From Streptococcus devriesei DSM 19639 (lineage in GTDB: Bacteria > Bacillota > Bacilli > Lactobacillales > Streptococcaceae): 64,000 bases of DNA. The translations under genes and the position numbers were made by a program. The stretch spans positions 1 to 64,000 of the forward strand of contig NZ_AUIN01000020.1 of NCBI RefSeq assembly GCF_000423725.1, read 5' to 3'. Each line of letters opens with the position of its first letter. Positions within the stretch are counted from its first letter, which is position 1. The notes under the pieces are model-generated. The model did no database searches and was not told the origin of the DNA. It saw only the letters and a list, made by a program, of their open reading frames with translations. Of this stretch, positions 18,203 to 30,353 are shown piece by piece.

Positions 18203-19183
18203 TTAGATATTTTTTAGGGATTGGTAGATAATCGCTTTGATAGAATGAAGACGGTTTTCTGCTTCCTGAAAAATAACCGGACTGTATTTCTGGAAAACAG
18301 CATCTGTAATTTCAAGTTCTGCATAGCCATACTGTTCATAAATAGTCTGAGCTATTTCTGTATTGGTATCATGAAAGGCAGGCAGGCAGTGCAAGACAAT
18401 AGCTTCAGCATTAGCTGTCTTATCAAGCAAGGCCTGATTTAGCTGATAATCCATCAGCAGATCGATTCTTTCTTTAAAATCAACTTCTTCCCCCATTGAG
18501 ACCCAAACATCGGTATAAAGAATATCAGCACCCTTTACTGCCGCAGTGTCATCTGTAATGGTAATGTCTCCTCCTGTCTGGTGCTGCTGGGCCAGAGCAA
18601 CAATCTCTGCCTTCGGCTGCAGGGCTTTGGGAGCAATGATCTTTACATTAATTCCTAAGATAGCCGCAGTCACCAGCAGGGAATTGGCAACATTGTTGCG
18701 GCCGTCTCCCAAATAGGCCAGTGTCAGGCCATCTAATTGACCAAAATGCTCTTTGACTGTCATAAAATCAGCTATCATCTGGGTTGGATGCCAGGTATCT
18801 GTCAAACCATTCCACACAGGAACCCCTGAAAATTCAGCCAGCATCTCCACATGTTCCTGCTTAAAGCCGCGGTACTCGATGCCATCAAACATGGAACCCA
18901 AGACCTTAGCCGTGTCAGCAACCGACTCTTTTTTTCCTAACTGTATCTCATTGCTGCCCAAATAGGTCACATTCATTCCCAAATCCTGACCGGCAACAGT
19001 GAAGGCACTTCTGGTTCGCGTTGAGGTTTTCTCAAAAATGAGAGCAATATTTAAACCTTCCAGATAGTTATGAGGAATTCTTTGCTTTTTTAATTTTTTA
19101 AACTGTAGAGAAAGGTCAATAAGAGCTTCCAGTTCTTCTTTCGTATAATCTATCTCTTTTAAAAATGATTTTGTGGCTGTCAT
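18203..19183 (-). CDS. argF: Ornithine carbamoyltransferase
   Basis: 326 residues. It makes citrulline from ornithine and carbamoyl phosphate, or runs the reverse in the arginine deiminase route. The carbamoyl-phosphate motif STRTR is at about residues 54-58. [13 protein letters not shown], the ornithine-binding DVWVSMGEE and the catalytic HCLPAF are present; the SMG and HCLP combination favours ornithine over putrescine or aspartate as substrate. It is slightly shorter than usual (about 330-340). No arcA or arcC neighbours are present, which suggests a biosynthetic argF-type role. Two ARG-box-like sites overlap its promoter. Confidence 0.9.
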   Translation of the reverse strand: MTATKSFLKEIDYTKEELEALIDLSLQFKKLKKQRIPHNYLEGLNIALIFEKTSTRTRSAFTVAGQDLGMNVTYLGSNEIQLGKKESVADTAKVLGSMFDGIEYRGFKQEHVEMLAEFSGVPVWNGLTDTWHPTQMIADFMTVKEHFGQLDGLTLAYLGDGRNNVANSLLVTAAILGINVKIIAPKALQPKAEIVALAQQHQTGGDITITDDTAAVKGADILYTDVWVSMGEEVDFKERIDLLMDYQLNQALLDKTANAEAIVLHCLPAFHDTNTEIAQTIYEQYGYAELEITDAVFQKYSPVIFQEAENRLHSIKAIIYQSLKNI

Positions 19184-19192
19184 TTGAATCTC

Positions 19193-19239
19193 CTTGTATT
19201 TTTATACTATATTTTTACATTTTTATTCATAATTGTCAA
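19193..19239 (-). promoter_or_regulatory. argF promoter with two ARG boxes
   Basis: On the minus strand a perfect TTGACA -35 is at 19234-19239. Next to it, 19214-19231 reads tatgaataaaaatgtaaa, close to the low-GC ARG box consensus catgaataaaaatkcaak. A second partial match (gtataaaaatacaag) spans 19193-19207, just before the Shine-Dalgarno. The -10 is unclear: TATAGT at 19206-19211 is 22 nt from the -35. Confidence 0.65.
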
Positions 19240-19329
19240 GTTTCTTTTGTAAATGCTTAAACTCAGCAAATGTTGCATGACAATCCCTTATCTAAACTTT
19301 ATCAAAGGTTTAACTTTCAATCTTTTTAC

Positions 19330-19386
19330 TTGATTTATGTTTAAATGGTGCTATAATTAACATATAAAGTTTGACCATTATTGACC
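19330..19386 (+). promoter_or_regulatory. clpE promoter and CtsR operator
   Basis: ttgatt (19330-19335) and tataat (19352-19357) are 16 nt apart, with an extended TGc. At 19370-19386 two heptads, tttgacc and attgacc, are repeated directly with a 3-nt spacer, which is the CtsR heptad layout. The operator covers the expected transcription start. Confidence 0.85.
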
Positions 19387-19437
19387 AAACGTTTTAATAG
19401 TCAAAACTTGTATTCTACGACGAAAGAGGTAGCCATT

Positions 19438-21702
19438 ATGCTCTGTCAAAATTGTAATTTAAATGAAGCGACTATCCACTTGTATACGAGTGTGAACGGT
19501 CAGCAAAAGCAGGTTGATCTCTGCCAAAATTGCTATCAAATTATGAAAACAGATCCTGAAAACAGCTTTTTAAATAATCTTTCCCATCAAAATTCGTCAT
19601 CTATGAATCCTTTCTTTGATGATTTCTTTGGTGATTTGAATAATTTCCGAGCTTTCAATCAGGACCTGCCAAATTCACCGCAGACTCAGTCCGGCGGCAA
19701 TAGCGGCAACGGGAACAACCGACGCCCCGGAGGCCCTCGTCAGCAGGGTCCTCAGCGGCCAAACGGTCTGCTTGAAGAATTTGGTATCAATTTAACGGAT
19801 ATTGCCCGCAAAGGCGAAATTGATCCTGTCATCGGCCGTGACGAAGAAATCACCCGAGTCATTGAAATTCTTAACCGCCGAACCAAAAATAATCCTGTTC
19901 TCATCGGAGAACCCGGTGTCGGTAAGACTGCTGTTGTTGAGGGACTTGCTCAAAAAATTGTTGACAATGATGTTCCTCAAAAATTGCAAGGCAAAAATGT
20001 CATTCGCCTTGATGTTGTCAGCCTGGTCCAAGGTACCGGTATCAGAGGGCAGTTCGAAGAACGCATGCAAAAATTAATGGAAGAAATCCGGCAGCGCAAA
20101 GATGTCATTCTCTTCATTGATGAAATCCATGAAATTGTCGGTGCCGGTTCTGCCGGTGATGGCAATATGGATGCCGGTAATATTTTGAAGCCTGCTTTGG
20201 CTCGCGGTGATCTCCAGCTTGTCGGTGCTACGACACTCAATGAATACCGAATTATTGAAAAAGATGCGGCTCTGGAACGTCGGATGCAGCCTGTCAAGGT
20301 TGATGAGCCTAGTGTTGAAGAAACAATCACTATCCTCAAGGGTATTCAGCCTAAATATGAAGACTATCACCATGTCAAATATACTGACGAGGCTATTGAA
20401 GCAGCTGCTACTCTGTCTAACCGCTATATTCAGGACCGCTTCCTGCCGGACAAGGCTATTGACCTTCTGGATGAATCCGGTTCTAAGATGAACCTGACCC
20501 TTAACTTTGTAGATCCGCAAGAAATTGATCACCGCTTGGCTGAAGCTGAAAATCTAAAGGCTCAGGCAACCCGTGATGAAGATTATGAAAAAGCAGCCTA
20601 CTTCCGCGATCAGATCGCTAAATATAAAGAAATGCAGTCTGCTAAGATCGATGAACAAAACACACCAATCATCACAGAAAAAAATATTGAAGCCATCGTT
20701 GAGCAAAAGACAAACATTCCGGTTGGTGAACTCAAAGAAAAAGAACAGTCTCAATTAATCCATCTGGCGGATGATTTAAAACAGCACGTTATCGGACAGG
20801 ATGCAGCTGTTGACAAGATTGCTAAGGCTATTCGCCGCAACCGCGTAGGATTGGGTACACCTAACCGGCCAATCGGCAGCTTCCTCTTTGTAGGACCTAC
20901 CGGTGTCGGTAAGACCGAACTGTCTAAACAATTAGCTATTGAACTTTTTGGATCTGCGGACAGCATGATTCGCTTTGATATGAGTGAGTACATGGAAAAA
21001 CACTCTGTCGCTAAACTGGTCGGAGCTCCTCCGGGATATGTGGGTTATGAAGAAGCCGGACAGCTGACAGAAAAAGTCCGCCGCAATCCTTACTCTCTCA
21101 TCTTGCTTGATGAAGTTGAAAAAGCCCATCCGGATGTCATGCACATGTTCCTGCAAGTCTTGGATGACGGCCGCTTGACAGACGGACAAGGCCGCACGGT
21201 CAGCTTCAAGGATACTATCATCATCATGACTTCTAATGCCGGTACAGGAACAGCCGAAGCCAGTGTTGGTTTTGGTGCCAGCCGAGAAGGCCGGACAAAT
21301 TCTGTTCTGGGTGAATTGGGCAACTTCTTCAGTCCTGAATTTATGAACCGCTTCGACGGTATCATTGAGTTCCAAGCACTGAGCAAGGATAACCTGCTTA
21401 AGATCGTTGACCTGATGCTGGATGATGTTAATAATCGTTTGTCAGTTAATGACATTCACCTTGATGTTACGGACAAGGTCAAGGAAAAACTGGTTGATCT
21501 TGGTTACGATCCAAAAATGGGTGCAAGACCGCTTCGCAGAACTATTCAAGATTACATTGAAGATGCTATTACCGACTTCTACCTTGAAAATCCTGATCAA
21601 AAGAACTTAAAAGCTGTCCTGACCAGCAAAGGAGCTATCAGTATCAAGGCTGCTAACAATAAAGTGGAAACAGTAGCCAATACTGCTTCAGAATCGGAAT
21701 AA
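19438..21702 (+). CDS. clpE: ATP-dependent Clp protease ATPase subunit ClpE
   Basis: 754 residues, an HSP100 unfoldase partner of ClpP induced by heat and misfolded protein. The N-terminal zinc finger has Cys3, Cys6, Cys29 and Cys32, the hallmark separating ClpE from ClpC and ClpL. A Gly/Asn/Pro-rich linker follows at about 75-105. AAA+ domain 1 has Walker A GEPGVGKT and Walker [12 protein letters not shown]; a UVR motif ([19 protein letters not shown]) lies between; AAA+ domain 2 has GPTGVGKT and [13 protein letters not shown]. The ATG at 19438 is preceded by AGAGG; the frame is open to 19381 but that stretch overlaps the CtsR operator. Confidence 0.96.
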   Translation: MLCQNCNLNEATIHLYTSVNGQQKQVDLCQNCYQIMKTDPENSFLNNLSHQNSSSMNPFFDDFFGDLNNFRAFNQDLPNSPQTQSGGNSGNGNNRRPGGPRQQGPQRPNGLLEEFGINLTDIARKGEIDPVIGRDEEITRVIEILNRRTKNNPVLIGEPGVGKTAVVEGLAQKIVDNDVPQKLQGKNVIRLDVVSLVQGTGIRGQFEERMQKLMEEIRQRKDVILFIDEIHEIVGAGSAGDGNMDAGNILKPALARGDLQLVGATTLNEYRIIEKDAALERRMQPVKVDEPSVEETITILKGIQPKYEDYHHVKYTDEAIEAAATLSNRYIQDRFLPDKAIDLLDESGSKMNLTLNFVDPQEIDHRLAEAENLKAQATRDEDYEKAAYFRDQIAKYKEMQSAKIDEQNTPIITEKNIEAIVEQKTNIPVGELKEKEQSQLIHLADDLKQHVIGQDAAVDKIAKAIRRNRVGLGTPNRPIGSFLFVGPTGVGKTELSKQLAIELFGSADSMIRFDMSEYMEKHSVAKLVGAPPGYVGYEEAGQLTEKVRRNPYSLILLDEVEKAHPDVMHMFLQVLDDGRLTDGQGRTVSFKDTIIIMTSNAGTGTAEASVGFGASREGRTNSVLGELGNFFSPEFMNRFDGIIEFQALSKDNLLKIVDLMLDDVNNRLSVNDIHLDVTDKVKEKLVDLGYDPKMGARPLRRTIQDYIEDAITDFYLENPDQKNLKAVLTSKGAISIKAANNKVETVANTASESE

Positions 21703-21710
21703 CTTTCTAA

Positions 21711-21747
21711 GAGGCTGGGATAAGACAAACTCCCAGCCTTCTTTTTA
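21711..21747 (+). terminator. clpE terminator
   Basis: aggctggga pairs with tcccagcct around a 10-nt loop, followed by cttttta, starting 9 nt after the clpE stop. Confidence 0.85.
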
Positions 21748-21823
21748 TAGGAAATTCTAAACTTCTGAAAAAGCCAATAGACTCTTTTTCAGCTGTACAC
21801 TAGGCAAGAAAATCGTTTTTTAG

Positions 21824-21829
21824 TATAAT
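21824..21829 (+). promoter_or_regulatory. Nudix gene -10
   Basis: A perfect tataat, 40 nt before the start codon, without a convincing -35. Confidence 0.45.
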
Positions 21830-21869
21830 AATAAGCAATATTGACATGATAACTTTAGAGGGGGACCAC

Positions 21870-22322
21870 ATGAACCATCCAACTTTTGGCGAAAAAAAAG
21901 CAGACATCACTTACAAAGAGCGCTTTGGTGTTTATGCCGTTATTGCTGATTGCAGCCAAGAAAAAATTATTCTTGTTCAGGCGCCAAACGGGGCTTGGTT
22001 TTTGCCGGGCGGTGAAATCGAAAAAGGTGAAAATCAACTGCAGGCGCTAGAGCGGGAACTCCTTGAAGAACTAGGATTTACAGCCACTATTGGTCAGTAT
22101 TACGGTCAGGCAGACGAGTATTTTTACTCCAGCCATAGGGACACTTATTTTTACAATCCTGCTTATATTTATGAGGTAACAAGTTTTACCAAGGTTGGCA
22201 AGCCTCTTGAAGATTTCAATCATCTGGCTTGGTTTTCTATTGCAGAAGCTAAAGAAAAATTAAAGCGCGGCAGTCACAAATGGGGCATTGACTGCTGGCA
22301 AAAAGAGCACCAGAAAAACTAA
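21870..22322 (+). CDS. Nudix hydrolase
   Basis: 150 residues. The Nudix box GGEIEKGENQLQALERELLEELGF (G-x5-E-x7-RE-L-x-EE-x-G) is complete at about residues 46-69, so it should hydrolyse a nucleoside diphosphate linked to another group. The substrate, for example an oxidised nucleotide or a nucleotide sugar, cannot be told. The ATG at 21870 has GAGGGGGA upstream; an earlier in-frame start at 21846 would leave the ribosome binding site inside the coding region. Confidence 0.88.
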   Translation: MNHPTFGEKKADITYKERFGVYAVIADCSQEKIILVQAPNGAWFLPGGEIEKGENQLQALERELLEELGFTATIGQYYGQADEYFYSSHRDTYFYNPAYIYEVTSFTKVGKPLEDFNHLAWFSIAEAKEKLKRGSHKWGIDCWQKEHQKN

Positions 22323-22352
22323 ATTAAAACGGCATTTCTTCTCAAATCATGC

Positions 22353-22358
22353 TATAAT
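22353..22358 (+). promoter_or_regulatory. DUF1827 gene extended -10
   Basis: tgc followed by a perfect tataat, 31 nt before the start codon; the -35 is weak. Confidence 0.55.
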
Positions 22359-22389
22359 ATTATTACGACACTACCACAGGAGGAAAGTT

Positions 22390-22692
22390 ATGAGATTGAT
22401 CAACACAACCAGCAGCCACCAGCGCCTGGTAAAAAATCAGCTGCAGCATACAGATGCGACACTTGTTGAAACTTATTCAGCCGGCAATACTGATGTTATT
22501 TTTACCCAAGCCCCTAAACATTATGAACTCCTAATTTCAAATAAGCATCGCGCTATTAAAGACAGTGAAATTGAAGCTATCCGAGAATTTTTCCTCAAGC
22601 GTAAAATCGATAAAAATATTATTCTTTTAGATCAGCTAAAAACCTTGCATACAGCAAATCTGATCGAAATTTCTATTCCGATAATTAACTAA
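22390..22692 (+). CDS. DUF1827 family protein
   Basis: 100 residues, soluble, with MRLINTTSSHQRLVKNQLQ at the N-terminus. I recognise it as the streptococcal/enterococcal DUF1827 family, which has no known function. The ATG at 22390 is preceded by AGGAGGAAA; the frame is open further upstream but would run through the promoter and the end of the Nudix gene. From memory the gene also follows clpE in other streptococci. Confidence 0.8.
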   Translation: MRLINTTSSHQRLVKNQLQHTDATLVETYSAGNTDVIFTQAPKHYELLISNKHRAIKDSEIEAIREFFLKRKIDKNIILLDQLKTLHTANLIEISIPIIN

Positions 22693-22753
22693 TTAGTCAG
22701 GAACTTTTGTTTCTGGCTTTTTTCGTGGACGCTGCAGCAACAGTTTTAAACAC

Positions 22754-22807
22754 AAAAAAAGACTTGGGCTCATCTTTCTTAGCTGAAGATAAGTTCCAAG
22801 TCTTTTT
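22754..22807. terminator. ileS terminator, bidirectional
   Basis: aaaaaaagacttgg and ccaagtcttttt form the outer stem, with further inner pairing (catctt/aagat). It starts 3 nt after the ileS stop on the minus strand and is also suitable for ending the convergent DUF1827 gene. Confidence 0.85.
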
Positions 22808-22809
22808 AA

Positions 22810-25602
22810 TTATTTACTTTCAAATCCTTGAGCGATAGCTTCTGGGAAATGTTCTTCCAAGATGGCTGCACAATGATCGCAAATCGCAGCATTATAAGAG
22901 CGTTCTTTAACACTTTCGTCCACACGGCGGCAGCGATCGCAGACGTCACCGTGAGCATGCTCAACAGTAAATGCAACATCCTCAAAAGCAAGGGCTGACT
23001 CCGGTGCTGCTTCCTGTGTCACGGTTAATTGCGATACAATAAGCAATTGAGCCACATCACTGTCGAGAGCCGTAAGAAGAGCATAAACTTCTTCACCTGC
23101 ATAGACAGTCAAATGCGCTTCAAGCGATTTACCAATAATCTTCGCATTGCGGACTTCTTCAAGAGCCTTTTGAGCTTGGTCACGAAGTGACATGAAGGCA
23201 TCCCAGGTATCTAAAATTTCATCTTGATTAACAAAATGTTGTGCCTCCGGCATTTCTGCCAACTGTACAAACTCTTCCTCTTCATGATCCAGATAAGACC
23301 AGATTTCTTCGCTGGTATGCGGGAGAATCGGTGTCAGCAGTTTTGTAATCTTGACTAAAATATCATAGAAAACAGTCTGCATTTGCCGGCGAGCCAAGCT
23401 GTCTGCTGCCTCAATATAGACGACATCTTTGGCAAAATCAAGGTAGAAAGCTGACAGGTCAACCGTCACAAAATTAACAACAGCCTTATAAATAGCCATG
23501 AAATCATAATCTTTGTAAGCTTGATTGACAGCCGCTACCAATTTGTTAAACTTGATGGTCATGTATTTGTCAACAGAGCGAAGGTTTTCAAAGGCTACCG
23601 CATCTGTATGTGGGTTAAAATCAGCTGTGTTAGCCAGCAAGAAACGAAGGGTATTTCTAATTTTACGATAGGTTTCTGATACCTGTCCTAAAATTTCCAT
23701 AGATACCCGGACATCGCTGTCGGTATCAACAGAAGCTACCCACAAGCGCAGAATTTCAGCACCGTATTGCTTAGCGACATCATTTGGTGAAATGATATTG
23801 CCTTTTGATTTGGACATCTTTTCGCCCTTACCATCAAGCACAAAGCCTTGAGACAGGACTGATTTATAAGGAGCATGTCCATTAACGGCAACAGAAGTAA
23901 TCAAGGAAGAGTTGAACCAACCACGATACTGATCGCTTCCTTCCAAATAAAGATCAGCAGGGTAAGCAAGTTCCTGACGTGTATTTAGGACACCATTCCA
24001 AGATGAGCCTGAGTCAAACCAAACGTCCATGATATCCGTTTCTTTGGTGAACTCGCCATTAGGCGATCCCGGATGGGTAAATCCTTGAGGCAGCAAATCT
24101 TTGGCATCGCGCTGCCACCACACAATCGAACCGTATTTTTCAAACAGATCAGCAACATGATCCGTAACTTCCTTGGTCATAATAGCTGTTCCGTCCTCTG
24201 CATAAAAAATCGGAAGCGGCACACCCCAGGCACGCTGGCGGGAAATAACCCAGTCGCCGCGGTCTCGGATCATATTGTACAGACGTGTCTTACCCCAAGA
24301 AGGATAGAAATCAACCTTGTCAATTTCATCAAGAATATCCTGACGGAATTTTGAAACCGAAGCAAACCACTGCGGTACTGCCCGCCAGATAATTGGTTTT
24401 TTCGTTCTCCAGTCAAATGGATAAGAGTGAGTGATGACTTCAGACGCAAGCAGCAAGTCACCCAGTTTTTCCTTGACTGTCGGCAGAACCTTGTCATAGA
24501 ATTGCCCTTGAAAATCAGGACCAGCGTTTTCCATCATGATACCGCGCTCATCAACGGTAACCACCACTTCAAGACCGTATTTAATTCCTACATTGTAGTC
24601 ATCTTCACCAAAGCCGGGCGCCGTATGAACAATTCCGGTACCGGAATCAAGCGTAACATGGTCGCCATTCATAACCAATTCTTCTACATCATCATCCCAT
24701 GGATGGGCTGTAACGATGCGATCAAGCTCACTTCCTTTATAAACGGCCAGAGTTTCTGGATTTTCCCAGCCAAAACGTTCTGACAATTCCACAAGCAAAG
24801 CCTGCGCAACCACGAATTTACGTTCATCATTGGCTGGTTTGACCACGGCATAATCCATATCCGGACCGACGGTCAGACCGCAGGAAGCTGTGATGGTAAA
24901 AGGTGTTGTTGTCCAGACAACGATATAGGTATCTGTGTCCAGCACTCCCTTGCCATCTTTAACACGGTTGGCATAGTAAAGCGATGTTGACTCAATATCG
25001 TGATACTCGATTTCTGCCTCTGCCAGTGCAGATTCAGACGACCAAGACCAATAAACCGGTTTGGCACCTCGATAAATGTAGCCCTTATCAGCCATGGCAC
25101 CAAAGACACGAATCTGAGCCGCTTCATATTCAGGTACTAAGGTCACATAAGGGTTCTTCCAGTCACCGGCTACCCCCAAACGCTTAAAGTCTTCACGCTG
25201 TTTATCAACCTGACTTAGAGCATAATCACGGCACATTTCCAAATACTCAGCCAGATCAAGCTCCTTGCGCTTAACACCTTTTTTAGCCAGTACCTGCTCA
25301 ATTGGCAGACCATGGGTATCCCATCCCGGAACATACGGTGCCCTGAAGCCGGACATTGATTTAGCACGTACGATAATATCTTTTGAAATTTTATTGAGGG
25401 CATGTCCTAAATGAATGTTGCCGTTCGCATAGGGAGGGCCGTCATGCAGGAAGAAAGACGGCTTATTGGCATTTAATTCCTGACGTTTAGCATAAATATC
25501 TGCTTCGTCCCATTGTTTTTGCCACTGCGGTTCTTTATTGGGCAGTCCCGCACGCATAGGAAAAGGTGTTTTACCGAGGTTAAGCGTTTCTTTTAATTTC
25601 AT
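22810..25602 (-). CDS. ileS: Isoleucyl-tRNA synthetase
   Basis: 930 residues, class I synthetase, full length. The HIGH motif is in [16 protein letters not shown] at about residues 57-72. The large CP1 editing domain with [11 protein letters not shown] follows. The KMSKS motif is in [11 protein letters not shown]. The anticodon-binding domain is followed by the C-terminal zinc ribbon CDRCRR...CDHC that marks the bacterial (mupirocin-sensitive) type. AAGGAG precedes the ATG. It is a single gene controlled by an Ile T-box. Confidence 0.97.
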   Translation of the reverse strand: MKLKETLNLGKTPFPMRAGLPNKEPQWQKQWDEADIYAKRQELNANKPSFFLHDGPPYANGNIHLGHALNKISKDIIVRAKSMSGFRAPYVPGWDTHGLPIEQVLAKKGVKRKELDLAEYLEMCRDYALSQVDKQREDFKRLGVAGDWKNPYVTLVPEYEAAQIRVFGAMADKGYIYRGAKPVYWSWSSESALAEAEIEYHDIESTSLYYANRVKDGKGVLDTDTYIVVWTTTPFTITASCGLTVGPDMDYAVVKPANDERKFVVAQALLVELSERFGWENPETLAVYKGSELDRIVTAHPWDDDVEELVMNGDHVTLDSGTGIVHTAPGFGEDDYNVGIKYGLEVVVTVDERGIMMENAGPDFQGQFYDKVLPTVKEKLGDLLLASEVITHSYPFDWRTKKPIIWRAVPQWFASVSKFRQDILDEIDKVDFYPSWGKTRLYNMIRDRGDWVISRQRAWGVPLPIFYAEDGTAIMTKEVTDHVADLFEKYGSIVWWQRDAKDLLPQGFTHPGSPNGEFTKETDIMDVWFDSGSSWNGVLNTRQELAYPADLYLEGSDQYRGWFNSSLITSVAVNGHAPYKSVLSQGFVLDGKGEKMSKSKGNIISPNDVAKQYGAEILRLWVASVDTDSDVRVSMEILGQVSETYRKIRNTLRFLLANTADFNPHTDAVAFENLRSVDKYMTIKFNKLVAAVNQAYKDYDFMAIYKAVVNFVTVDLSAFYLDFAKDVVYIEAADSLARRQMQTVFYDILVKITKLLTPILPHTSEEIWSYLDHEEEEFVQLAEMPEAQHFVNQDEILDTWDAFMSLRDQAQKALEEVRNAKIIGKSLEAHLTVYAGEEVYALLTALDSDVAQLLIVSQLTVTQEAAPESALAFEDVAFTVEHAHGDVCDRCRRVDESVKERSYNAAICDHCAAILEEHFPEAIAQGFESK

Positions 25603-25691
25603 TATAACTCCTTACTTCATTGTTTAATTGTTACGAGGGATAGCTGAACGATTGCAGTAAAGGCAGCAGCTTTATCATCCGCATAGGAATA

Positions 25692-25890
25692 AAAAAAAGA
25701 ACCTTCATCAAAGGACGAAAGTTCGTGGTACCACCTTAGTTCAGACAGACAAGTGTCTATCCCTCTTAGCTTGTAAGGTAAGCTAGACCTTCCATCTTAG
25801 TTATTCAGACAGAAACGAACAAAATGATAAGCCTTAATCAAGGGAGTGCAGGTCTTCCACCATCACCTGCTCGCTGAAACTGTTCATTAA
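25692..25890 (-). promoter_or_regulatory. T-box riboswitch, isoleucine, upstream of ileS
   Basis: On the minus strand the T-box core AAGGTGGTACCACG lies at 25724-25737. It is followed by the terminator hairpin with a run of U (about 25692-25723). Stem I starts near 25885 (gaaca pairs with tgttc) and its specifier position carries ATC (25826-25828), an isoleucine codon. Uncharged tRNA-Ile would stabilise the antiterminator and permit ileS transcription. The promoter was not located with confidence; it may lie in the 3' end of divIVA. Confidence 0.93.
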
Positions 25891-25903
25891 GCTTGTGTTT
25901 TTG

Positions 25904-26698
25904 TTATTCGTTAATATTTAATTTAAAGGTTTGTGTCTCGTTCAAATTCAGCTCTTCCGGAGTATCCGGTGTTGTTTCATGAGTTGCTTCAATAATAATC
26001 GGCTGCTCATTGTCCGCTTGTGTTTCTTCCAATTTCTTATTGCTTTCAGCAACACGGCGGTGCAAATCTTCCAACTCTTCCGGGCTAAACTGACGCGTTA
26101 CATCAATAGGTTCTGTATCCGCAGTGTCCGGTACATGTTCATCTAAAACCTGTTCAACAACTTCTTTAAAGGCTGCATCAGAATTTTGCAGATAAACTGC
26201 TGTTGGCTGCAAAAGTTCTGTCCATTCCGGAGAATTAGCAAGAGCCAGCTGACCTTCTACCACAGATAAGAGATGCTGATGGAACACACGGCTTTGGCGT
26301 TTGAGTTCTTCTGTTTCAACAGCAATGCGCTTAGCTTCATCTGTAGCATCACGCAGAATTTCGTTAGCCTTCGCTTTAGCTGCATCAACCAATTGCTGAG
26401 ACTCATAAGTAGCCTTATTTAAAATGTTCGTTGACTCTGTATTTGCTGATGCCTTAACTTTCTCAGCCGTTTCCTGAGCCAAAATGACAGACTGGCTAAG
26501 TGACTCTTTCATTTCATCAAAGTAGCCCAGTTTATCTTCTAATTCCTTGATACGATTATCTTTTTCACGATTAGCGCGTACCAACTCTTCGTAGTCATCA
26601 ACAACAATATCCAAGAATTCTTCTACTTCTTGGGTATTGTAGCCAAACATTTTTGTTCCAAAAGTTTTATCTTTAATTTCAAGTGCTGTAATTGCCAT
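25904..26698 (-). CDS. divIVA: Cell division initiation protein DivIVA
   Basis: 264 residues from the ATG at 26698 (AAGGAG upstream). The N-terminal membrane-curvature binding domain (ITALEIKDKTFGTKMFGYNTQEVEEFLDIVVDDYEELV, about 1-55) is followed by long coiled coils to about 210 and an acidic Thr/Glu/Pro tail. It marks poles and septa and, in streptococci, is a StkP-type kinase target. The T-rich tail (TTPDTPEELNLNETQTF) would suit phosphorylation; that is inference. It ends the division cluster. Confidence 0.95.
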   Translation of the reverse strand: MAITALEIKDKTFGTKMFGYNTQEVEEFLDIVVDDYEELVRANREKDNRIKELEDKLGYFDEMKESLSQSVILAQETAEKVKASANTESTNILNKATYESQQLVDAAKAKANEILRDATDEAKRIAVETEELKRQSRVFHQHLLSVVEGQLALANSPEWTELLQPTAVYLQNSDAAFKEVVEQVLDEHVPDTADTEPIDVTRQFSPEELEDLHRRVAESNKKLEETQADNEQPIIIEATHETTPDTPEELNLNETQTFKLNINE

Positions 26699-26708
26699 TT
26701 TATTCTCC

Positions 26709-27497
26709 TTATTTATGTGTGATTCGGTCAATGGTCAGTTTATGTTTTCCATGCTTTGAAAAACCATTATCACGTTTTACGGTAAATCTCCCGTAACCTC
26801 TGACGCTGATTAGATCGCCAACTTCAACCAGATGAGATACCTTGGGCTGAATGAGATAATCCAGCTTCACCTTTTCGCTTTCGATTAACTTACTGGCCGT
26901 TCCCCGAGAAATCTTCAGAACGGCTGCGATAATTTTATCTAATCGCATACTTGATGCTAAAATATCAACTTCTTTGGTATCGGATTGATTTTCCAGCTGT
27001 TTTTCAAAGGGTATTTCTTCAAAAACAACCGCTGCTCTTCCTATTTTACTTACCTGAGTACTTAAATAAGAAACCATGCTTTTTTCAACAAAAACCTGTG
27101 CGCGATTTTCCTGAACTAAAATATCACCTAAAATATGACGTTCAATGCCTAATTTATTAATCAGGGTTCCCATAATCTGAGCATGCGTCAAGTGATTAAA
27201 TTTACTGTTGTATTTAATTTCCAGCAAACTAATACCAAAGTCTGCCAAATCCAAATTGTAGTAAGCCGGCGCTATCAAGAGCCGAGCATATTCAGAAGGA
27301 ATAAAATCCGAGCTGACATAACACTTTAGATCTGTCTGCCCTGCAATACTCTTCATAACTGCAATTTGTCTGGGGTTTAAAAAATCCGTAAGGCAAAAAC
27401 TGTAGGTATCTTCTGCTTGTTTAATTAAATCATAAGCCTTTTCAATTAATTCTTGCTCTTCTAACCTAAAGTGCTGATAAATCTCTTGTTTTGCCAT
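26709..27497 (-). CDS. ylmH: YlmH family RNA-binding protein (S4 domain)
   Basis: 262 residues. An N-terminal alpha/beta region is followed by an S4 domain at about 180-245 (MRLDKIIAAVLKISRGTASKLIESEKVKLD). It lies in the conserved ftsZ-yggS-sepF-yggT-ylmH-divIVA order. YlmH binds the 50S subunit and has been linked to rescue of stalled ribosomes in Bacillus. It starts 1 nt after the yggT stop. Confidence 0.92.
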   Translation of the reverse strand: MAKQEIYQHFRLEEQELIEKAYDLIKQAEDTYSFCLTDFLNPRQIAVMKSIAGQTDLKCYVSSDFIPSEYARLLIAPAYYNLDLADFGISLLEIKYNSKFNHLTHAQIMGTLINKLGIERHILGDILVQENRAQVFVEKSMVSYLSTQVSKIGRAAVVFEEIPFEKQLENQSDTKEVDILASSMRLDKIIAAVLKISRGTASKLIESEKVKLDYLIQPKVSHLVEVGDLISVRGYGRFTVKRDNGFSKHGKHKLTIDRITHK

Positions 27498-27498
27498 A

Positions 27499-27759
27499 TT
27501 AAATAAGAAGATTAAATAAAAACTGTTTCAATAAATTCAAAAGCAAAATAATGATAATAATTGTAAAATCAAGTCCTGCAAACTGCAGATTGAAACGCCT
27601 GAACGGTTTAATGACTGGTTCCACAATATCAACTAACAGTCTCCCAAGCCAAGTATCATAAGCATCAGGAAACCATGATAAGAGAGCATAAACCACCAGC
27701 AAGAAAGAGTAGATTTCAATCGCTCTTGCCAGGATAAGCACAATATACGCTAACATCAT
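27499..27759 (-). CDS. yggT: YggT family membrane protein
   Basis: 86 residues with two membrane helices (about 3-25 and 60-83) flanking the conserved segment YALLSWFPDAYDTWLGRLLVDIVEPVIKPFRRF. It is the YlmG/YggT family, implicated in division or nucleoid distribution in other organisms, with no biochemical role. It abuts sepF with no gap. Confidence 0.92.
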   Translation of the reverse strand: MMLAYIVLILARAIEIYSFLLVVYALLSWFPDAYDTWLGRLLVDIVEPVIKPFRRFNLQFAGLDFTIIIIILLLNLLKQFLFNLLI

Positions 27760-28338
27760 TTAACGTCTCTTCATATCGTAGTTAAAGCTGACATCCTGAC
27801 CGTTGGCAGCAAGGCTCATTTCTTCAACATCAACAATAACATTGATTGGTGTCAAAAGATACATTGATGCACCGACTTTTTGCAGATTTCCTGCCAACAC
27901 CTTGCTGGCTCCGTCAATAAAGTCTAAGCAGCGCCTAGCTTGTGCTTCAAGCATGTATTGGAAATCAATCAGCACACATTCATTTCGAATCAGCAAATCA
28001 ACGATTTCTTCTGCATCCTCGTATTTACGAGGAAATTTAAGCGCAATTGTTGTTTTTTCCTGCGCAGACTGCTGAGCATTATTGCGGCGAGTTGGGAGCG
28101 GGTGAATATTTTCTTCACTTGACGGGCGGCGATTCTGCCCTGACTGCCCTTGATTTGGCCTAGCAGGCGCTTGTTTAGGCTGATGATTCTTTTTTGCATT
28201 TTGCTGTGTCTGCTGAGCAACAGGACGTTTAGCAGACTCCTGCTGTCGAGCCGGTACAGCAACAGGTTCTTCTACTTCGCTGACTTCATCAGTATCAAAG
28301 TAAGAAATAATTCTGTTAAAGCTATCTCTAAGTGCCAT
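27760..28338 (-). CDS. sepF: Cell division protein SepF
   Basis: 192 residues from the ATG at 28338. An N-terminal membrane-binding amphipathic helix ([14 protein letters not shown]), a long Gln/Pro/Arg-rich linker (about 25-105), and the C-terminal SepF domain ([32 protein letters not shown]...[21 protein letters not shown]). SepF tethers and bundles FtsZ. The start is chosen because CGGAG lies just upstream and the first residues match other SepF proteins; an upstream in-frame start at 28368 would overlap yggS. Confidence 0.94.
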   Translation of the reverse strand: MALRDSFNRIISYFDTDEVSEVEEPVAVPARQQESAKRPVAQQTQQNAKKNHQPKQAPARPNQGQSGQNRRPSSEENIHPLPTRRNNAQQSAQEKTTIALKFPRKYEDAEEIVDLLIRNECVLIDFQYMLEAQARRCLDFIDGASKVLAGNLQKVGASMYLLTPINVIVDVEEMSLAANGQDVSFNYDMKRR

Positions 28339-28351
28339 ACGTATCTCCGTT

Positions 28352-29023
28352 TCATTTAAAGAATTCACTGCCTATTCGAACAAAGGTTGCACCATTTTGA
28401 ACTGCAATCGGAAAATCACCGCTCATCCCCATGCTCAATTCATCGAAAGGCATATTCTTTAAGTTTCTTTCTTTTAGATTTTTTCTCAATTCATTGGCTT
28501 GGCTGAAAATTTTTGCCAATTCCTGCTTTGAAGCATCTATTGGCGCCATGGTCATCAAACCAACAACTTTAATCTTATCAAATTTTTGAATTTCTTCAAG
28601 TATATTATCTACTTCTGACACTTTGAAACCATGCTTGCTTTCTTCGCCAGAAATATTAACTTGCAAAAAGCATTTAATATCATGTTCAGCACGTTTTTGA
28701 ATTTCAGCAGCTAACTTTACAGAATCAAGGGCATGGAAGTAATCAACCAAGTTGATAACATCCTTAACCTTACGCCGCTGCAAACTGCCAATCAGATGCC
28801 ATGTCAGATCATAAGCCTGTAAAGCACGATATTTGTCGAGAAACTTGTCAACCCTGTTTTCGGCAATGTGCTTAACCCCCGTTTGAACAAGCTTTTCTGC
28901 TGTGCTGCTGTCAACGTATTTAGTAACTGCAACAACAGTGACATCATCTTTATTGCGTCCGGCTGCCTGAGCACAGGCAGCGACTTCCTGAAAAATGCGA
29001 TCTTTATTTGCTTGTAAGTTCAT
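28352..29023 (-). CDS. yggS: YggS family pyridoxal phosphate homeostasis protein
   Basis: 223 residues, a PLP-binding TIM barrel (alanine racemase N-terminal fold) without racemase activity. The PLP lysine is in [44 protein letters not shown] and [23 protein letters not shown] are the family signatures. It keeps free PLP and amino-acid pools balanced. It is 2 nt after ftsZ. Confidence 0.94.
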   Translation of the reverse strand: MNLQANKDRIFQEVAACAQAAGRNKDDVTVVAVTKYVDSSTAEKLVQTGVKHIAENRVDKFLDKYRALQAYDLTWHLIGSLQRRKVKDVINLVDYFHALDSVKLAAEIQKRAEHDIKCFLQVNISGEESKHGFKVSEVDNILEEIQKFDKIKVVGLMTMAPIDASKQELAKIFSQANELRKNLKERNLKNMPFDELSMGMSGDFPIAVQNGATFVRIGSEFFK

Positions 29024-29025
29024 TG

Positions 29026-30342
<1,317 letters not shown>

Positions 30343-30353
30343 TCACTTTAACT

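Noticed and set aside
19381-19437. N-terminal extension of clpE
   Set aside because: It would start inside the CtsR operator; the zinc-finger start at 19438 fits the family.
25692-25890. tRNA gene upstream of ileS
   Set aside because: The hairpins belong to a T-box with core AAGGTGGTACCACG; no tRNA cloverleaf is present.
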